DNA of 64,000 bases from Orthonyx spaldingii. Taxonomy: Eukaryota > Chordata > Aves > Passeriformes > Orthonychidae. The notes under the pieces were generated by a model, which was not told the DNA's origin, made no database searches, and saw only the letters and a list, made by a program, of their open reading frames with translations. The stretch covers positions 4,630,870-4,694,869 of the forward strand of contig VZTJ01004192.1 of the NCBI GenBank assembly GCA_013397795.1, given 5' to 3'. The position numbers were made by a program, and so were the translations under genes. How positions within the stretch are numbered: position 1 is the stretch's first letter; each line of letters opens with the position of its first letter. This document shows, piece by piece, positions 48,931 through 59,490 of the stretch.

Positions 48931-51125
48931 ACAGCTAGTAGAAAGATAAAAGACTTTTACAAACTGCTGGTTTATCCCAAAGAAACATGCACATTCCTTC
49001 TGTTGAAAACTCTCAGTTCACATGGTTTTTTCCCCCAATATTAAGCACACGTATATACAGTTATGTTGTTTTAGTCTCTAATATATTACATTTGGCCTTT
49101 TGCCTACAGGAGAACAGAATGGGCCATTTGTAATTAGAAAAGGCATTCTCTGTTTGACTGTATCTTATCTCTACTCGCTCTTCTGTCTCCTTCTTGGAAA
49201 AACAGACATCACAGTGGTTGGTCAAAGCAACATTTTTTCCACTGGAACATGACCAAACACATACTGAAACTGCAGAAGCCAACTAAATGTCTCTGATTTA
49301 CAGATTAATAAGGGAACCCTGTCTCCTGACTGGAGAGGGTCAGCAAAAACAAGCATTAGAAAAGGGAAAATGTTTGCACAGAAAATGCAAGGGGATTGTA
49401 AATGACCAGATGCTGGGAATCCACTACAATTACCTGCTATTCTCAACTGAACACCACAACTCTGTTGGTTCTACTGAGAAGCAGTGCTTCAAAAGACCAA
49501 ATAGCTTCTGCCTCTTTCCTCACAATCAATCTGATGTTAGCAGAAGCACTTTATAAACAAAGTTATAAAATTAGCATAGAGCCTTTAACAGGCTCTCAGT
49601 AAAACTGTCTTCATTTTGTATAATCCAATCTGCCATTCACTGCGATACCTTGAGGACTATCAAATTGATAAAATAGAATTTCTTAGCCTAAATTGTAGTG
49701 TAAAAGCTTTAATGGAGTTCATGGAGAAGGGCCAACTGTGGAACCAGACACTAAACTCCAGCATGCCCAGTTAATACCTGACCTATCTGCAAATCACTGG
49801 GAAAATGCAACTCCACTGCAGAAGTAAAATTGGAGCCAGAATAAATGGATGGAGCAAGTCCTCAGGCTGGATCAGCCTTTTCTGGAGGGAAGGTGCATTT
49901 TGATGGAAATATTTGGAGCTGTGGTAAAAAGCAACTGTGTACATAGGCTCCATCAGGAAGAAAACCAGTGCTTATCCATCAGCTGGGAGGCTCTCTAGTT
50001 TCAAAGCCCTAGGGACAGCTGAGGTCTTCTCCAGGAGAACTTCCCACACAGATTCCTCTCTCCAGGGAAATCTAGCAGAAGGCAAAGGGAGGAAATACCG
50101 TAAAACCCTTCCTATTTTCTTTATTTCTGGCCCCATTTTAATTTCATAATGCAGCAGTTCTGTCATTTTGTCCATTGCAGCCAGGCAAGCATAGGTAATT
50201 TACTGCTTGGTTTAACTTGGTAAATAAGTGCTAAACCACCAGGACAAAAGGCGCTTAATAAATCCACAGAAGAAATTAAAATAATTCGTAATGAGGATGC
50301 AAAGGCAGCTAAAAAGAGTTATGGTTCCTTGTGTGAACACCACCGCTCTGCAGTGCTGGTCTCACTGGCATCCTACCATGACAAGTATTCCTCTCATTGT
50401 CTCCACACCACCACAACCTCTCCCCTGCCTTGTGCATCCCCTCCTCTATGGGAAGCACTCCTGCCATATGTCAGATGCTGCAGTTTCCAGCCCTGTGTGG
50501 GAGAAGGCAGACACACTGAGAGTGGCCCCCCTGCATCCTCACAGCTCTCCCCCAGGGGTGTCCCACTGTGACAATGAATCTGTGAAAGACTAGTTACTCA
50601 TCTGCATCCTGCACAGATGAGAAAAGCCTGCAGCATAAAATCCCGGCACTGGGGCTTTGTTGGGGTGCCTGTTCCCAGGGCCTGGGGGTTGCCAGCACCA
50701 GGCTGTCCCCGGTAGCTGCCCACAGACACAGGCTGCAAAACAAATCAGGAAGTTTTCACAGAAGGAAGGGCATAAAACTCTGAATTGTGTAGGGGAGCAA
50801 AGTTTACAGCTATCAAAACTGGCATACCTGGAGCCTGTGGCAGGTAGCAGCCACCTTGATGCAAAGCAGCAATGCTCTCCATGAGGGAAGTGTGCTCCCT
50901 GGCCTGCCCTCCAACCCCAAACAGCTCACTAAGCCTCCTCCAAGGGTAGCAGGGACTTTATCTGCCACTAGCAGATAACAGAAAACACCATTTAGCTGAC
51001 TGTAGCCCATGCAGACACTGAGGGGATTTGGATTCAAGAGGTCCCAGTCCTCGGATTCACAGAGATCAACCATTTGAGCAGGGCTGTGTGTCCATATGAA
51101 GGTTTCTGCTCAAGAGGCCGGTCCT

Positions 51126-51150
51126 GGCCCCCTTCTAGATAACCCCAAAT
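51126..51150 (+). repeat. Dispersed 25-bp repeat, copy 2
   Basis: Matches 46997-47021 at 24 of 25 positions in the same orientation, about 4.1 kb away. Here the sequence continues into ACTGGCTGGCC, whereas the first copy continues into TTTCTTC, so the match ends abruptly on the 3' side. Confidence 0.6.
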
Positions 51151-51493
51151 ACTGGCTGGCCACTAGTGAAACCTGACGTGCTCCTGCATTACAGGATACA
51201 GTGTGCAGGCAAGCAAAGTGGAACAAATTGTAAATGCCAGTAACAGCTTATCACCAGACCTCTGCCCCTGAAAAGAAAGGCCATGACAAAAAGTTATTGC
51301 TGAATGCAAGGGGACATTTTAGATGCACTGTGTCACACAAAAAATTTTGATTTATAAGCAAGAATGATTGAAATAAGAGTTCCTTGTATCTGAAGCTTAG
51401 GTCCAGAACATTCCCTAGGAAAAAGCAGAGCGTATCAGGTAGAACGAGCATTTTTGCTATTCGTAATCTCACAGTTAAGAGGAATGGATTTAC

Positions 51494-51545
51494 ATGGATG
51501 GATGGATAGATGGATGGATGGGTGGATAGATAGATACAGACAGAT
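51494..51545 (+). repeat. (GGAT)n/(GATA)n compound microsatellite
   Basis: About 52 nt of ATGG and GATA tetranucleotides with GGTG and CAGA interruptions. It is a compound, imperfect microsatellite that is likely length-variable between individuals. Confidence 0.93.
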
Positions 51546-51860
51546 ATGTATTATTTATTATCTTATTATGTTATAATATATACAACTACTTTTTAAACAT
51601 GACGGTCATTGTTACAGCCATAGGCTTGTTTAGATGTCTCTTAAATATGAAACAAACATCCTTTTCCCCCCCAAATATGTCTCACAGTTCACATCTGAAG
51701 TGACATGGGAAAACGTCTTTCTGGGCAAACTTAGCTTTCTTTGAAATGTCTGTAACTCTGAATGCAAATCCCTAGTCTTAATTGGTTAGACACCTGATTT
51801 TTCTTTCTTCTAAGGATTATTTAAAAATTCAGTACAAAGACATCAGATCTGCAGTGCTGT

Positions 51861-52215
51861 CATTATAAACTTAAGCTATTGAGGCACCAGAACAAGAAAG
51901 CCATCTTCGGAGTTAACACAACTGCGGCTGAATGCTTTGTATTTGCCATTTCTTTTTCTGATTCACGTTAATAAATGAGACAGATACAAGCACCATAGTT
52001 CTGAAAAGTATCTTGCTGATAACTGCAACAGCCTTATTGTATTTTACTAAGCAAACTGATTAAAACATAAAATTCTTGGGGCTAAAATTTTACATGTAAG
52101 TAAAATGTATTTTATTTGTCTGTACTGAAACTCATCTTTGTAGGTAATTCAGCAATCCCGTAGCTCAAAAGATGCATTATCTAAAAAAATGGATCTTTAT
52201 TAAAGATTTATCGAT
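51861..52215. promoter_or_regulatory. Candidate regulatory island (weak)
   Basis: Complex AT-rich sequence with CpGs in TTCGGAG, TGCGGCTG, CACGTTAAT, CCCGTAG and ATCGATTTG (palindromic ATCGAT near the end). A 15-nt dyad, ATCTTTA-T-TAAAGAT, lies at 52193-52207. Motif-rich but not repetitive. Conservation is not demonstrated. Confidence 0.25.
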
Positions 52216-54183
52216 TTGCACTCTACATAAAAGTAAAAAAATCCTCTCAACCATCATTAAATGGTAGGTTAGTGAGTCTCCCAGCCCAAAATGCATTTTC
52301 TGACCATTTTCTCTTGGGCAGATTTGCAAGTGAGAAGTTTACCAACAGAGATGAGCTACGTACAGCTTTACAAACCAGGGAGTGTGATCTTGTAAACACA
52401 GCTGATGTGAACAGTCATATTGACTCAAGTTGGAAGGATAAAATGGAAACAGAATATTCTCCTGTGCTGGGGCTTGGAAGAACAAATCAAAGGGAAAGCA
52501 GGGGGTTGCTCAAGTGCACAGCCAAGGGACCCTAAGCTACGGAGTCCTGTATATCTTTCCCAGTCCATAAGCATGGGTGATCACATTGCTCCACTCCTGG
52601 ACAGGGAAGGGAGCAGGATGATCAGAGGAGCTCCCACAAGCAGGGTCAGGGGTTAAGTTCTGCAAAATCATGCCACCAGCAGACTTCAGTGATGCAGAAT
52701 GGGGTATTGTGCATTTCTGCTGCTATGACTGTTGGCAGAGCCCGGACATCTCACTTGGCCAGTGTCTGGCTCTCTGCATGGCCACCACGCACACCATGTT
52801 TGTCCATTACTCCGGTTTTTGAAGGCAGGCATTTGAATACTGCAGCAGATGAAAGACACCTGGCTTTCCAGAAGTACCTCCAAAGAGGAGAGGAATCTAT
52901 TTTTCCCTTTGGATTTGGTGGTACTCAGATAATTACCTGCTTCCAGATCTACTAGATATGAAGGAGTGTTTGGGTGGTTTTACTATTATATAAAATTGAC
53001 AGCTGATCCAGAGCAAAGGCAGAGCGTGCTAAGGTAGCCATGAGAGCATCTGGGCACAAAGCAGGAACCATGGTCCCTCCAGCTCACACATGTACAGCCA
53101 CCCTGGGGTACACATTCCCAATGTCAGAGAAGGCTCTACATGCAAAGTGTAAGGGCAGCTCACCCACCCACAATGCTGCACAGAAGCAGAGGACAGCATT
53201 ACAAAACACAGAGCAGCATTAAAAGGGCATCAGAAACTTTGGCACAAGTGTGTTCTGAGCGGCACAGCAGAAGTTTCATTTCCAGAACCATTCCTGAGAA
53301 CAGGAGGTCATAGCTCCCAGGTATTTCCACCATCAGGTTGCGGATGGCTGTGATTCAGGTGCTACCAGGTCACAGGCAGCATTACTGCACACCAGCCATG
53401 AGAATGTGGGTGCTAACCTAGAGAGTGCCTGCCTGCACACACCCTTTGAGCATTTCAACTTGAAACTGAACAACAGAAATTATCGAGGAAGAAGTGTGGA
53501 AATTTCTGTGCAGCTTTATAAATTTAAATCACCTTGCGGATACTCATCCCAAACCAATTCTTCACAGTTTGCTGCCTCACCAACTTTAAAGAAAAAAAGA
53601 AGAAGAAGAAAAAAATAAATGTTCCTTCTTCAGATGTTTAGTGGCACAGCTCAATTTTGCTGTCTTAATGACTTTCAAAGGGCCCTACCTCTGGGCAATG
53701 TTTGATCTTAAGGTCTAAAATCTGCAACAAATTACATACCTGCTTTAATTTATGCAGCCTAGGTGAAATCCTAGCTAGCCATAGGATGCCAAGATCTTAT
53801 CTTCCAAAGACTTTCTTTAACGTCAATGGACTATTCAGCCAGTAGAGCAGAGCATGCACAGGATCAGCTCATAACCTGGATTACTCCTTTCCGTCGTTGT
53901 TGAAAGGAGGCAGAGAGGTATGAGCTTTCCAAAGCAGCTACAGGGAAACCTGGAATTGGAACAGCCTTAATGTTTACACTGACAAAATATTGCATATCCT
54001 TGTTAAGGGGTCATATTTTATAATCAAGCTTTCACTGATGTTAGGGGACCTGGGATAGTAACACACTTATCATATGAGTGTAAAGGAACGTATTTCCCCA
54101 TTCGTGTCAGAAGTAGCAATGTGAACATAGGCACTTACACTCACTTGAAGAAGTGGGGTTTTTAACTTTCTTTTTTAGTACAT
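52216..54183. other. Gene-free stretch
   Basis: No credible gene. Frames of 60-88 codons overlap on both strands without domain features. A GAA-rich purine stretch lies at 53588-53617 and is translated as a Lys/Arg tail in one chance frame. Confidence 0.5.
53588..53617 (+). repeat. GAA/A-rich purine repeat
   Basis: Pure purine stretch with GAA triplets and A runs. It is low complexity and carries no further meaning that I can see. Confidence 0.8.
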
Positions 54184-54213
54184 ATATATGTATGTGTTTG
54201 TGCATACATATAT
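54184..54213. repeat. AT/TG-rich hairpin, 11-bp perfect arms
   Basis: ATATATGTATG at 54184-54194 pairs perfectly with CATACATATAT at 54203-54213 around an 8-nt loop, TGTTTGTG. It is built of alternating purine-pyrimidine steps, so it could form a cruciform in supercoiled DNA. It lies about 70 bp upstream of a CR1 insertion. Confidence 0.85.
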
Positions 54214-54280
54214 CCATATGTCCTTTCCTTTGAACACTGGGCTATATGATAAACATATAGCATCCAAAGAAGCTCTATGA

Positions 54281-54653
54281 AAATCCTGAAGGGCCTTGAG
54301 GAGAAGCCTTATGAGGAGGTGGTGAGGTCACTTGACTTGTTCAGCTTGGAGAACAGAAGACTGAGAGGAGACCTCATCGCAGTCTGCTTGAGGGGAAGTA
54401 GAGGGGGCAGACACTGATCTCTTCTCTGGTGACCTGTAATAAACTCAAGGAAATGGCATGAAGCTGTACCCAGAGAGTGGGCCAGGCACTGGAACAGGCT
54501 CCCCAGGGAAGTGGTTACAGCAGCCTGACAGAGTTCAAGAAGCACTTGGACAACACTCTCAGGCACATGGTTGTCCTGTCAGGGCCAGGAGTTGGACTTG
54601 ATGAACCGTGTCAGTCCTTTCCAACTCAGGATAGTCCATAATTCTATGATTCT
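54281..54653 (+). mobile_element. CR1 LINE 3' fragment, 5' truncated
   Basis: About 373 bp of the 3' end of a CR1 retrotransposon in plus orientation. Landmarks in order are TGAGGTCACTTG-like text (GTGAGGTCACTTGACTTGTT), CAGCTTGGAGAACAGAAGAC, AGGAGACCTCATCGCAG, CTCAAGGAAATGGCATGAAG, CACTGGAACAGGCTCCCCAG, GGAAGTGGT, TTGGACTTGATGAACC and the terminal ATTCTATGATTCT repeat. It has no coding capacity left. Its middle part (AGCACTTGGACAACACTCTC) differs from the copy near 16.4 kb, indicating another CR1 subfamily. It is better preserved at the 3' terminus than that copy. Confidence 0.95.
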
Positions 54654-55689
54654 CTTTGGCAACAGCAGCATGAATTCAGATCTGACTGAAGCTTTAAATT
54701 GATTTCCTCAGCTCTTTAGGTTTCAGTCAGACCATAGCTTAACTTCAGAATAACCAGCAAAATGCTGCATAGATCAGAAGAGCATTGCTTTGGGACTTTA
54801 TCTTGCATAATTTTACTGTGAAATGTTTTCAAAGTTTACCCTACTTCAACTGAAAGCTAAGATGTACCTGTCTGAATATAAACCTTCCAAATTAATATAA
54901 TGCAGATGAGACATGAAGAGCATTTTCCCAGTACAAGAGTTAATGGTTCCAGTCATAAATCTTGTCTCATGGATTAAACCCAGAGGATCAAAACCAGAGA
55001 TTTATTACTGCATTTATTACTCCATCTGAGTTAATCACTTTCAGGAAATAGCTCATTCAGTGAAACTAGAATGCTTTTTTATAATCAGGTCATGGATTTC
55101 TCAGACATACTTGTTATTTTTTATGGCTGTTTTATAACATTTGTAGTGCCAACTGGGGCTGCACATACAGCAAACCTACCAACGCCCCATAAAGGATGTG
55201 GCTTCAAGTTCGGGGCCTATCCCTACTTGCATGATTTGTTAGGCTGCATTCCTTCCCACCTCCAAAATTTTCTTGTCCCAGATCCAGCAGTTTCCTTCAC
55301 CTCCTTCCACTAAAAGCAGCGAGTTTCCTCTGTCCCCACCACCTCCAGTCTTTCCTGAAGTGCAGGTATTGGTGGCCCATGGTTTAACAGTCCTCATAGG
55401 CCTGTGTATAGCAGCCAACAGACTAAGCCATATTAGAAAGCAGACCTGGAACCTAGCCCCTTCCCAGTTTTTGGTATGGTATGTAGTAAAAGGAATCAGC
55501 ATCTTTTGGAAAACAGTTGCTGCTGTCTCTGTCCTCAGATCCCAGAGATGCCTGAATGCCAAACCCTGCCCAAACCTACGTTTCATGGAACTCCCAGGCT
55601 CTACTGAGAAAAACAAACCTGCCAAGGCCTGTACCTCTTCGAGTGCATTTCTTTTTCAGTGGATAAAGACTTGATAACAGGAAGCCTTC
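54654..55689. other. Gene-free stretch
   Basis: No credible gene. Around 55239-55674 both strands are open for about 130 codons (CCACC- and CTCC-rich sequence with few stops). The two frames are antisense shadows of each other and neither shows a domain, so both are treated as chance. Confidence 0.5.
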
Positions 55690-56045
55690 CTCTATAGCAA
55701 AGGTGTAATTAGCTTTTCTGTCCCAGTTCATTTAGCAGTGGAGTTGAAGAAGGTGGATATAATCACCGGAACACTGCTTAGACTCACTAATGCAGCAGCA
55801 GTGATAAGATCTAATGTAATGCTGTAGGATGCCGAAACAGAAGCAAACTGCACGTCCAGAGGAACTCAGCTAAATTGTTTTCCAACCTCAAAATAAATAA
55901 AACCAGACTGGCATTTTCCTTATCAGGGACCAAAAATTTAATGTGATTAATTCTTCAATTTAGCTGTAGTTTATTTGTGCATTACAGATAACAGCAAGGC
56001 TGTGGGTAAAATCCAGCTCACTCCTGCTGCTATTAATAATGAGTG
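55690..56045. promoter_or_regulatory. Candidate conserved non-coding element
   Basis: Complex sequence with AATCACCGGAAC (ETS-like CCGGAA), GCAGCAGCAGTGATAAGATC (GATA core GATAAG), ATTTAATGTGATTAATTC, TTCAATTTAGC and TGCTATTAATAATG (homeodomain/POU-type cores). CpGs persist near 55768, 55832 and 55853. Low-complexity sequence is absent until the A-rich tract that follows. Regulatory function is inferred. Confidence 0.32.
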
Positions 56046-58479
56046 CAGATCTTTTTCACTCCCTGAAACCAAAACAAAGCAATTTACAAAAAAACAAAAA
56101 TGAAAACAAACAACCAAAAGAAAACCCCAAACCAATAAAGGAGCTCTGCTTTATGGAAAATACATTTAATGTATTTGCCCTCTTCTTCCCAGAGAAAATC
56201 TCTTCAACATTTTTGTTGGCACTGCAGGTAGATCAGATTTATCTTGCTATTCAGTGTGACTTTTCCTTCTAGTTTTAAAAAAGAGAATATCTTGGATATG
56301 TAAAGTTACAGAAATGCAGTACAGAAAGTATGAGAGTGTAACAAGCATAGCAAACACACACTACCTAGATACACTTACATAGATTACATAAAAAGACCTC
56401 CAGAACGATTTTCAATTTTTCGTACTGGTAGCTTGCATTACTCAAAGCCTAGATAAGACAGTCAAAATGGAGCTCCCCTCGCGCTGGGTATTGCACAAAG
56501 ATATAGCAAAAGAGAGTGCAGGAACCACAGGAGTATTATGCCATCCCATACTTGGACCTGCTGCATGAGTTGTGGCCAAGGGTGAGGATAAATGCCACAA
56601 CACTCAGAAGTGAAAAGAAGTCATCAGATTAGGCCTGGGAGAATATCCAGGGGATTAGGTTTTCTGTATATTGCCAGCTCAGCTGCAAGACTTTCTACCT
56701 GTATCACAGTATTGGTGGGTAATAATTTTCTTACTCTTCTCCCACCTCTCTTATTTGTGAAGCATTGTTACATATTCACTCACATGCGTTTTCTTCCCTT
56801 GATTTCTGAGATACCCTTTCAAACAGGCACAAAAGGGACAAGAAAGGCCTCCAGATGTGCACCAGGCTCAGAGCAAAATATCCTCCTGTCTCCTTTTTAT
56901 CACTTTATTTATACAAGACTCCTTGATCTGCAGGTAAATGCAGGTTAACTATGGTTAAAACAGATGTACAGGTGAGGCAGAAGGGAATAAACTGCTGCTA
57001 CTACCCCATGGAGGGCAGAGCAGCAATGCCTCTTTTACTAGTAGAGTAGAGGGTACAAATTAAGTGCTCTGAGGATAATGTGTTCTTTAGGAAATACAAA
57101 AGCTTTGCTTTGTCTTAGATCCAAGAGTGCTGCATCAAATCAAGCTTAACTAAGGCTCTCTCAATCCACATAAAGCCTCAAGGGACCTCAGGAGCTCAAA
57201 ACTGCAGTACGTCAAAAGAAAACCACACAGAAATTACAACAGTACCAACCCTGAAACTCCAGCAGTATTCCAGTGCCCTCCCAGGCAGAGCAATAGGACT
57301 ATGTCTGCTGAAGCTTAGCCTTTAACTACTGAAGAAGTACTGGTCTGGTTTTCCTTTTTTTGCCTCCCTCAAAACACTGAAGGGACAAATATATGATAAC
57401 GAGCCATAGAACATCTGATGGAGAATCAACAGTGGTTGTTTTGATGACCCACCAGAGCTTTCCTTAACTATTTTATATTTGGCTATCACCTAGAAAGAAA
57501 AACAGCTAATCAACAAGAATGAATCCATTTTTGCAGGAAAGAAATACACTTTAAAAGTCTCTAAAATGGCAAAAAGAGTGAGCAACAGCAAAATACTGAG
57601 TTATCCTCAAACTCTTCAGGATATCAACAGGATCCTACCATTCTGCTACCTGGTCTTAATTGCCTCATTCTTTTACACTAATTTTCTGTGTGTTCAGAGA
57701 AATTTGATAGTGTGGAACAAAAAAATTCAGCAAGAGGGAAGGGAATGGTAAATTTAGGATACTTAACGATTCAGGATACCTAACCCTCTAGAGAACTTCT
57801 TAAAGGCAAGAAAAAAGTGATATTGCATTTCACAGTTCTAGGGAGAACCATATCTTTCTGGACCACAGCACATGATGGTTAAGAAAAGTACTGGTTCTCA
57901 CAGCAGGAAGGAAATCTTATTTGTATTGTACACTGTGTCACAGTGTCTCTTAGCCTTGCCTGCTCTGGATCAGGACAGGTTTCTAAGACTCTCTTAGGCC
58001 CCTCTGACTGCTGTGGTCTCCAGCCAATGTTGAGCAGAGCACTCTCTCCATTAAGGTGTCTGCCTACTTGAAAAAACACAACTTCCAGTAAAATTTGGAC
58101 TGAGAAAATTTGAGAGAAAGAGAAGTGGGGCAAGAGCAGGAGGGATTAACTCCTGTTCCAGGTCCCTGAGTACATTGATGTGTCAGAAGCTGATGGGCAC
58201 TTCTGACAGGTTGCTCCCTTGCAGGAGCTCCATGGGATTTGAAAGCAGTTTGTGGAGGGAAGGTGACAGTTTGGAAAGTGAAGCACCAGGTATGTCCGCC
58301 ATGAAGACAAAGAGAAAAACTCCTAACAAAAAAAGACAAAGGTGCTGTCTCATTCCCAGCTTTCTGGGATTTTTTCGTGCTTTGACAGAAGAAAAAGCCT
58401 GCAGAAAAAGGAGCATTGCAGTGAAATTTCCAGAAGTCTTTTGTCCTTCTGCTGCAGCTTTCTCCATTGCCTTGTGAAA
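56046..58479. other. Gene-free stretch beginning with an A-rich tract
   Basis: A-rich sequence at about 56068-56135 (AAAACAAA and AACCAAA units) is followed by ordinary non-coding DNA. Frames up to 118 codons have no domain. Nothing else was recognised. Confidence 0.5.
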
Positions 58480-58640
58480 GGCATTTAAGGGGAAAAAAGC
58501 GTTTACTAAATCAATTCTGTGGGATTCCCATTTATCTTTTCAATATCGTTTAATTTTCATTTCTTTCTTAATTTTTCTTTGATCACAATGAACCCATTGG
58601 GAACCAGATCTGGGAAGTAGATTATTTTAAATTCTAATCG
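58480..58640. promoter_or_regulatory. Candidate regulatory island (weak)
   Basis: AT-rich but complex. It contains AAAGCGTTTACTAAATC, AATATCGTTTAATTTTC, TTTGATCACAATG (TCF-like TTTGATC next to SOX-like ACAAT) and CCCATTGGGAACC. Retained CpG in AT-rich context and motif variety are the only support. Confidence 0.2.
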
Positions 58641-59329
58641 CAGCAGAAATTATTTGTATTACATATTTCTATAGAATGGCTCAGGTCACCTATTAAGTTA
58701 ACCCACACAGACACCCCTTAATAAGGCACGCTCTTCATTATAGGCCTTGATCATCCCTAGAGATACAGAATGCACCATCAAAGCCCTGTGACATCCAATA
58801 CTGTGGAGTAAGACCTTTTTTTTTGCAGTAGGGCTGTGATTGTACAAAGCCAACATAAAATCAATACAGCTGACTAATGAAGGATCCCTTTGCTTATGTA
58901 GCCAGAACCTGAAGTTGCTAAAAGCCATCAGCCTAGTGGCTACATCAGCTGCTCTGGGATCCCTTCTAGAGATGAGCAAAGATGCCAATGGGACAGAAGC
59001 GAAAGGATTTCTCTTCAAATCAACAGTGGCCACCTAATTTCCTTTTGAACAGAGAGCTGACACAATGTGGAGCAGTCTCTAGAGCCCTGGCCCTGTATGA
59101 CCTGCCCAGGAACTGAGGGACACAAGATACCACAGTCCAGGTTTGATCTCCAGCATGAACCTGGCTGAGATTTTATATTTCCAAAGGAAAAAAAAAAAAA
59201 AATCCAAAACAAAACAAAAAAAAAGAATTACAAACCTGACACCCTGATTGGAAAGGGTTTACTAACTATAGCACTCTGGCTTAAATCTCAAAGTCCCTGA
59301 GTTTCTTAGCAATTTGGAAGGATTAATGT
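58641..59329. other. Non-coding stretch ending in A-rich low complexity
   Basis: No credible gene. A-run at 59188-59202 and an AAAAC/A-rich run at 59207-59224 might be a decayed retroposon tail, but no recognisable retroposon or processed pseudogene body precedes them. Confidence 0.5.
59188..59224 (+). repeat. Poly-A and AAAAC-rich low-complexity tract
   Basis: Fifteen A residues, the interruption TCC, then AAAAC units and a final A-run. It resembles a degenerate poly-A tail in plus orientation, although the 500 bp upstream match no family I recognise. Confidence 0.8.
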
Positions 59330-59490
59330 TGCCTACTACGTATTCCAGACTGTCCTAAGAACCGCCGTTAGCAAGTGGGTTTGGTTAATCTTTTGATTAA
59401 TCTCTTTTCAACAGGGGGAATTGGTTTTGCCACTCAATTACTATACAGCAGGCTAAATTCTGTTCTCATCATTTGACTTATAAATCTCCC
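59330..59490. promoter_or_regulatory. Candidate regulatory island (weak)
   Basis: Contains CTACGTATT, ACCGCCGTTAGC and a dyad TTAATC-TTTT-GATTAA (59385-59400), which places two bicoid/OTX/PITX-type TAATC cores in inverted orientation, followed by CAATTACTATAC. CpG retention in AT-rich DNA suggests constraint. Not demonstrated. Confidence 0.22.

Larger units (their letters stand above)
48931..51860. other. Gene-free stretch with microsatellite
   Basis: No credible gene. About 50290-50720 is GC-richer and contains overlapping chance frames. The second copy of the dispersed 25-bp repeat (51126-51150) and a GGAT/GATA microsatellite (51494-51545) are the only structured items seen. Confidence 0.5.

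Noticed and set aside
53406..53618. Frame ending in a Lys/Arg tail resembling a nuclear localisation signal
   Set aside because: The tail is the translated GAA/A-rich simple repeat.
55239..55674. Overlapping antisense frames of 128 and 133 codons
   Set aside because: Both strands are open because the DNA is CCACC/CTCC-rich; mutual shadows are typical of chance, not of two genes.
59188..59224. Poly-A tract as the tail of a processed pseudogene
   Set aside because: The preceding 500 bp show no recognisable gene-derived sequence and no clear target-site duplication was found.
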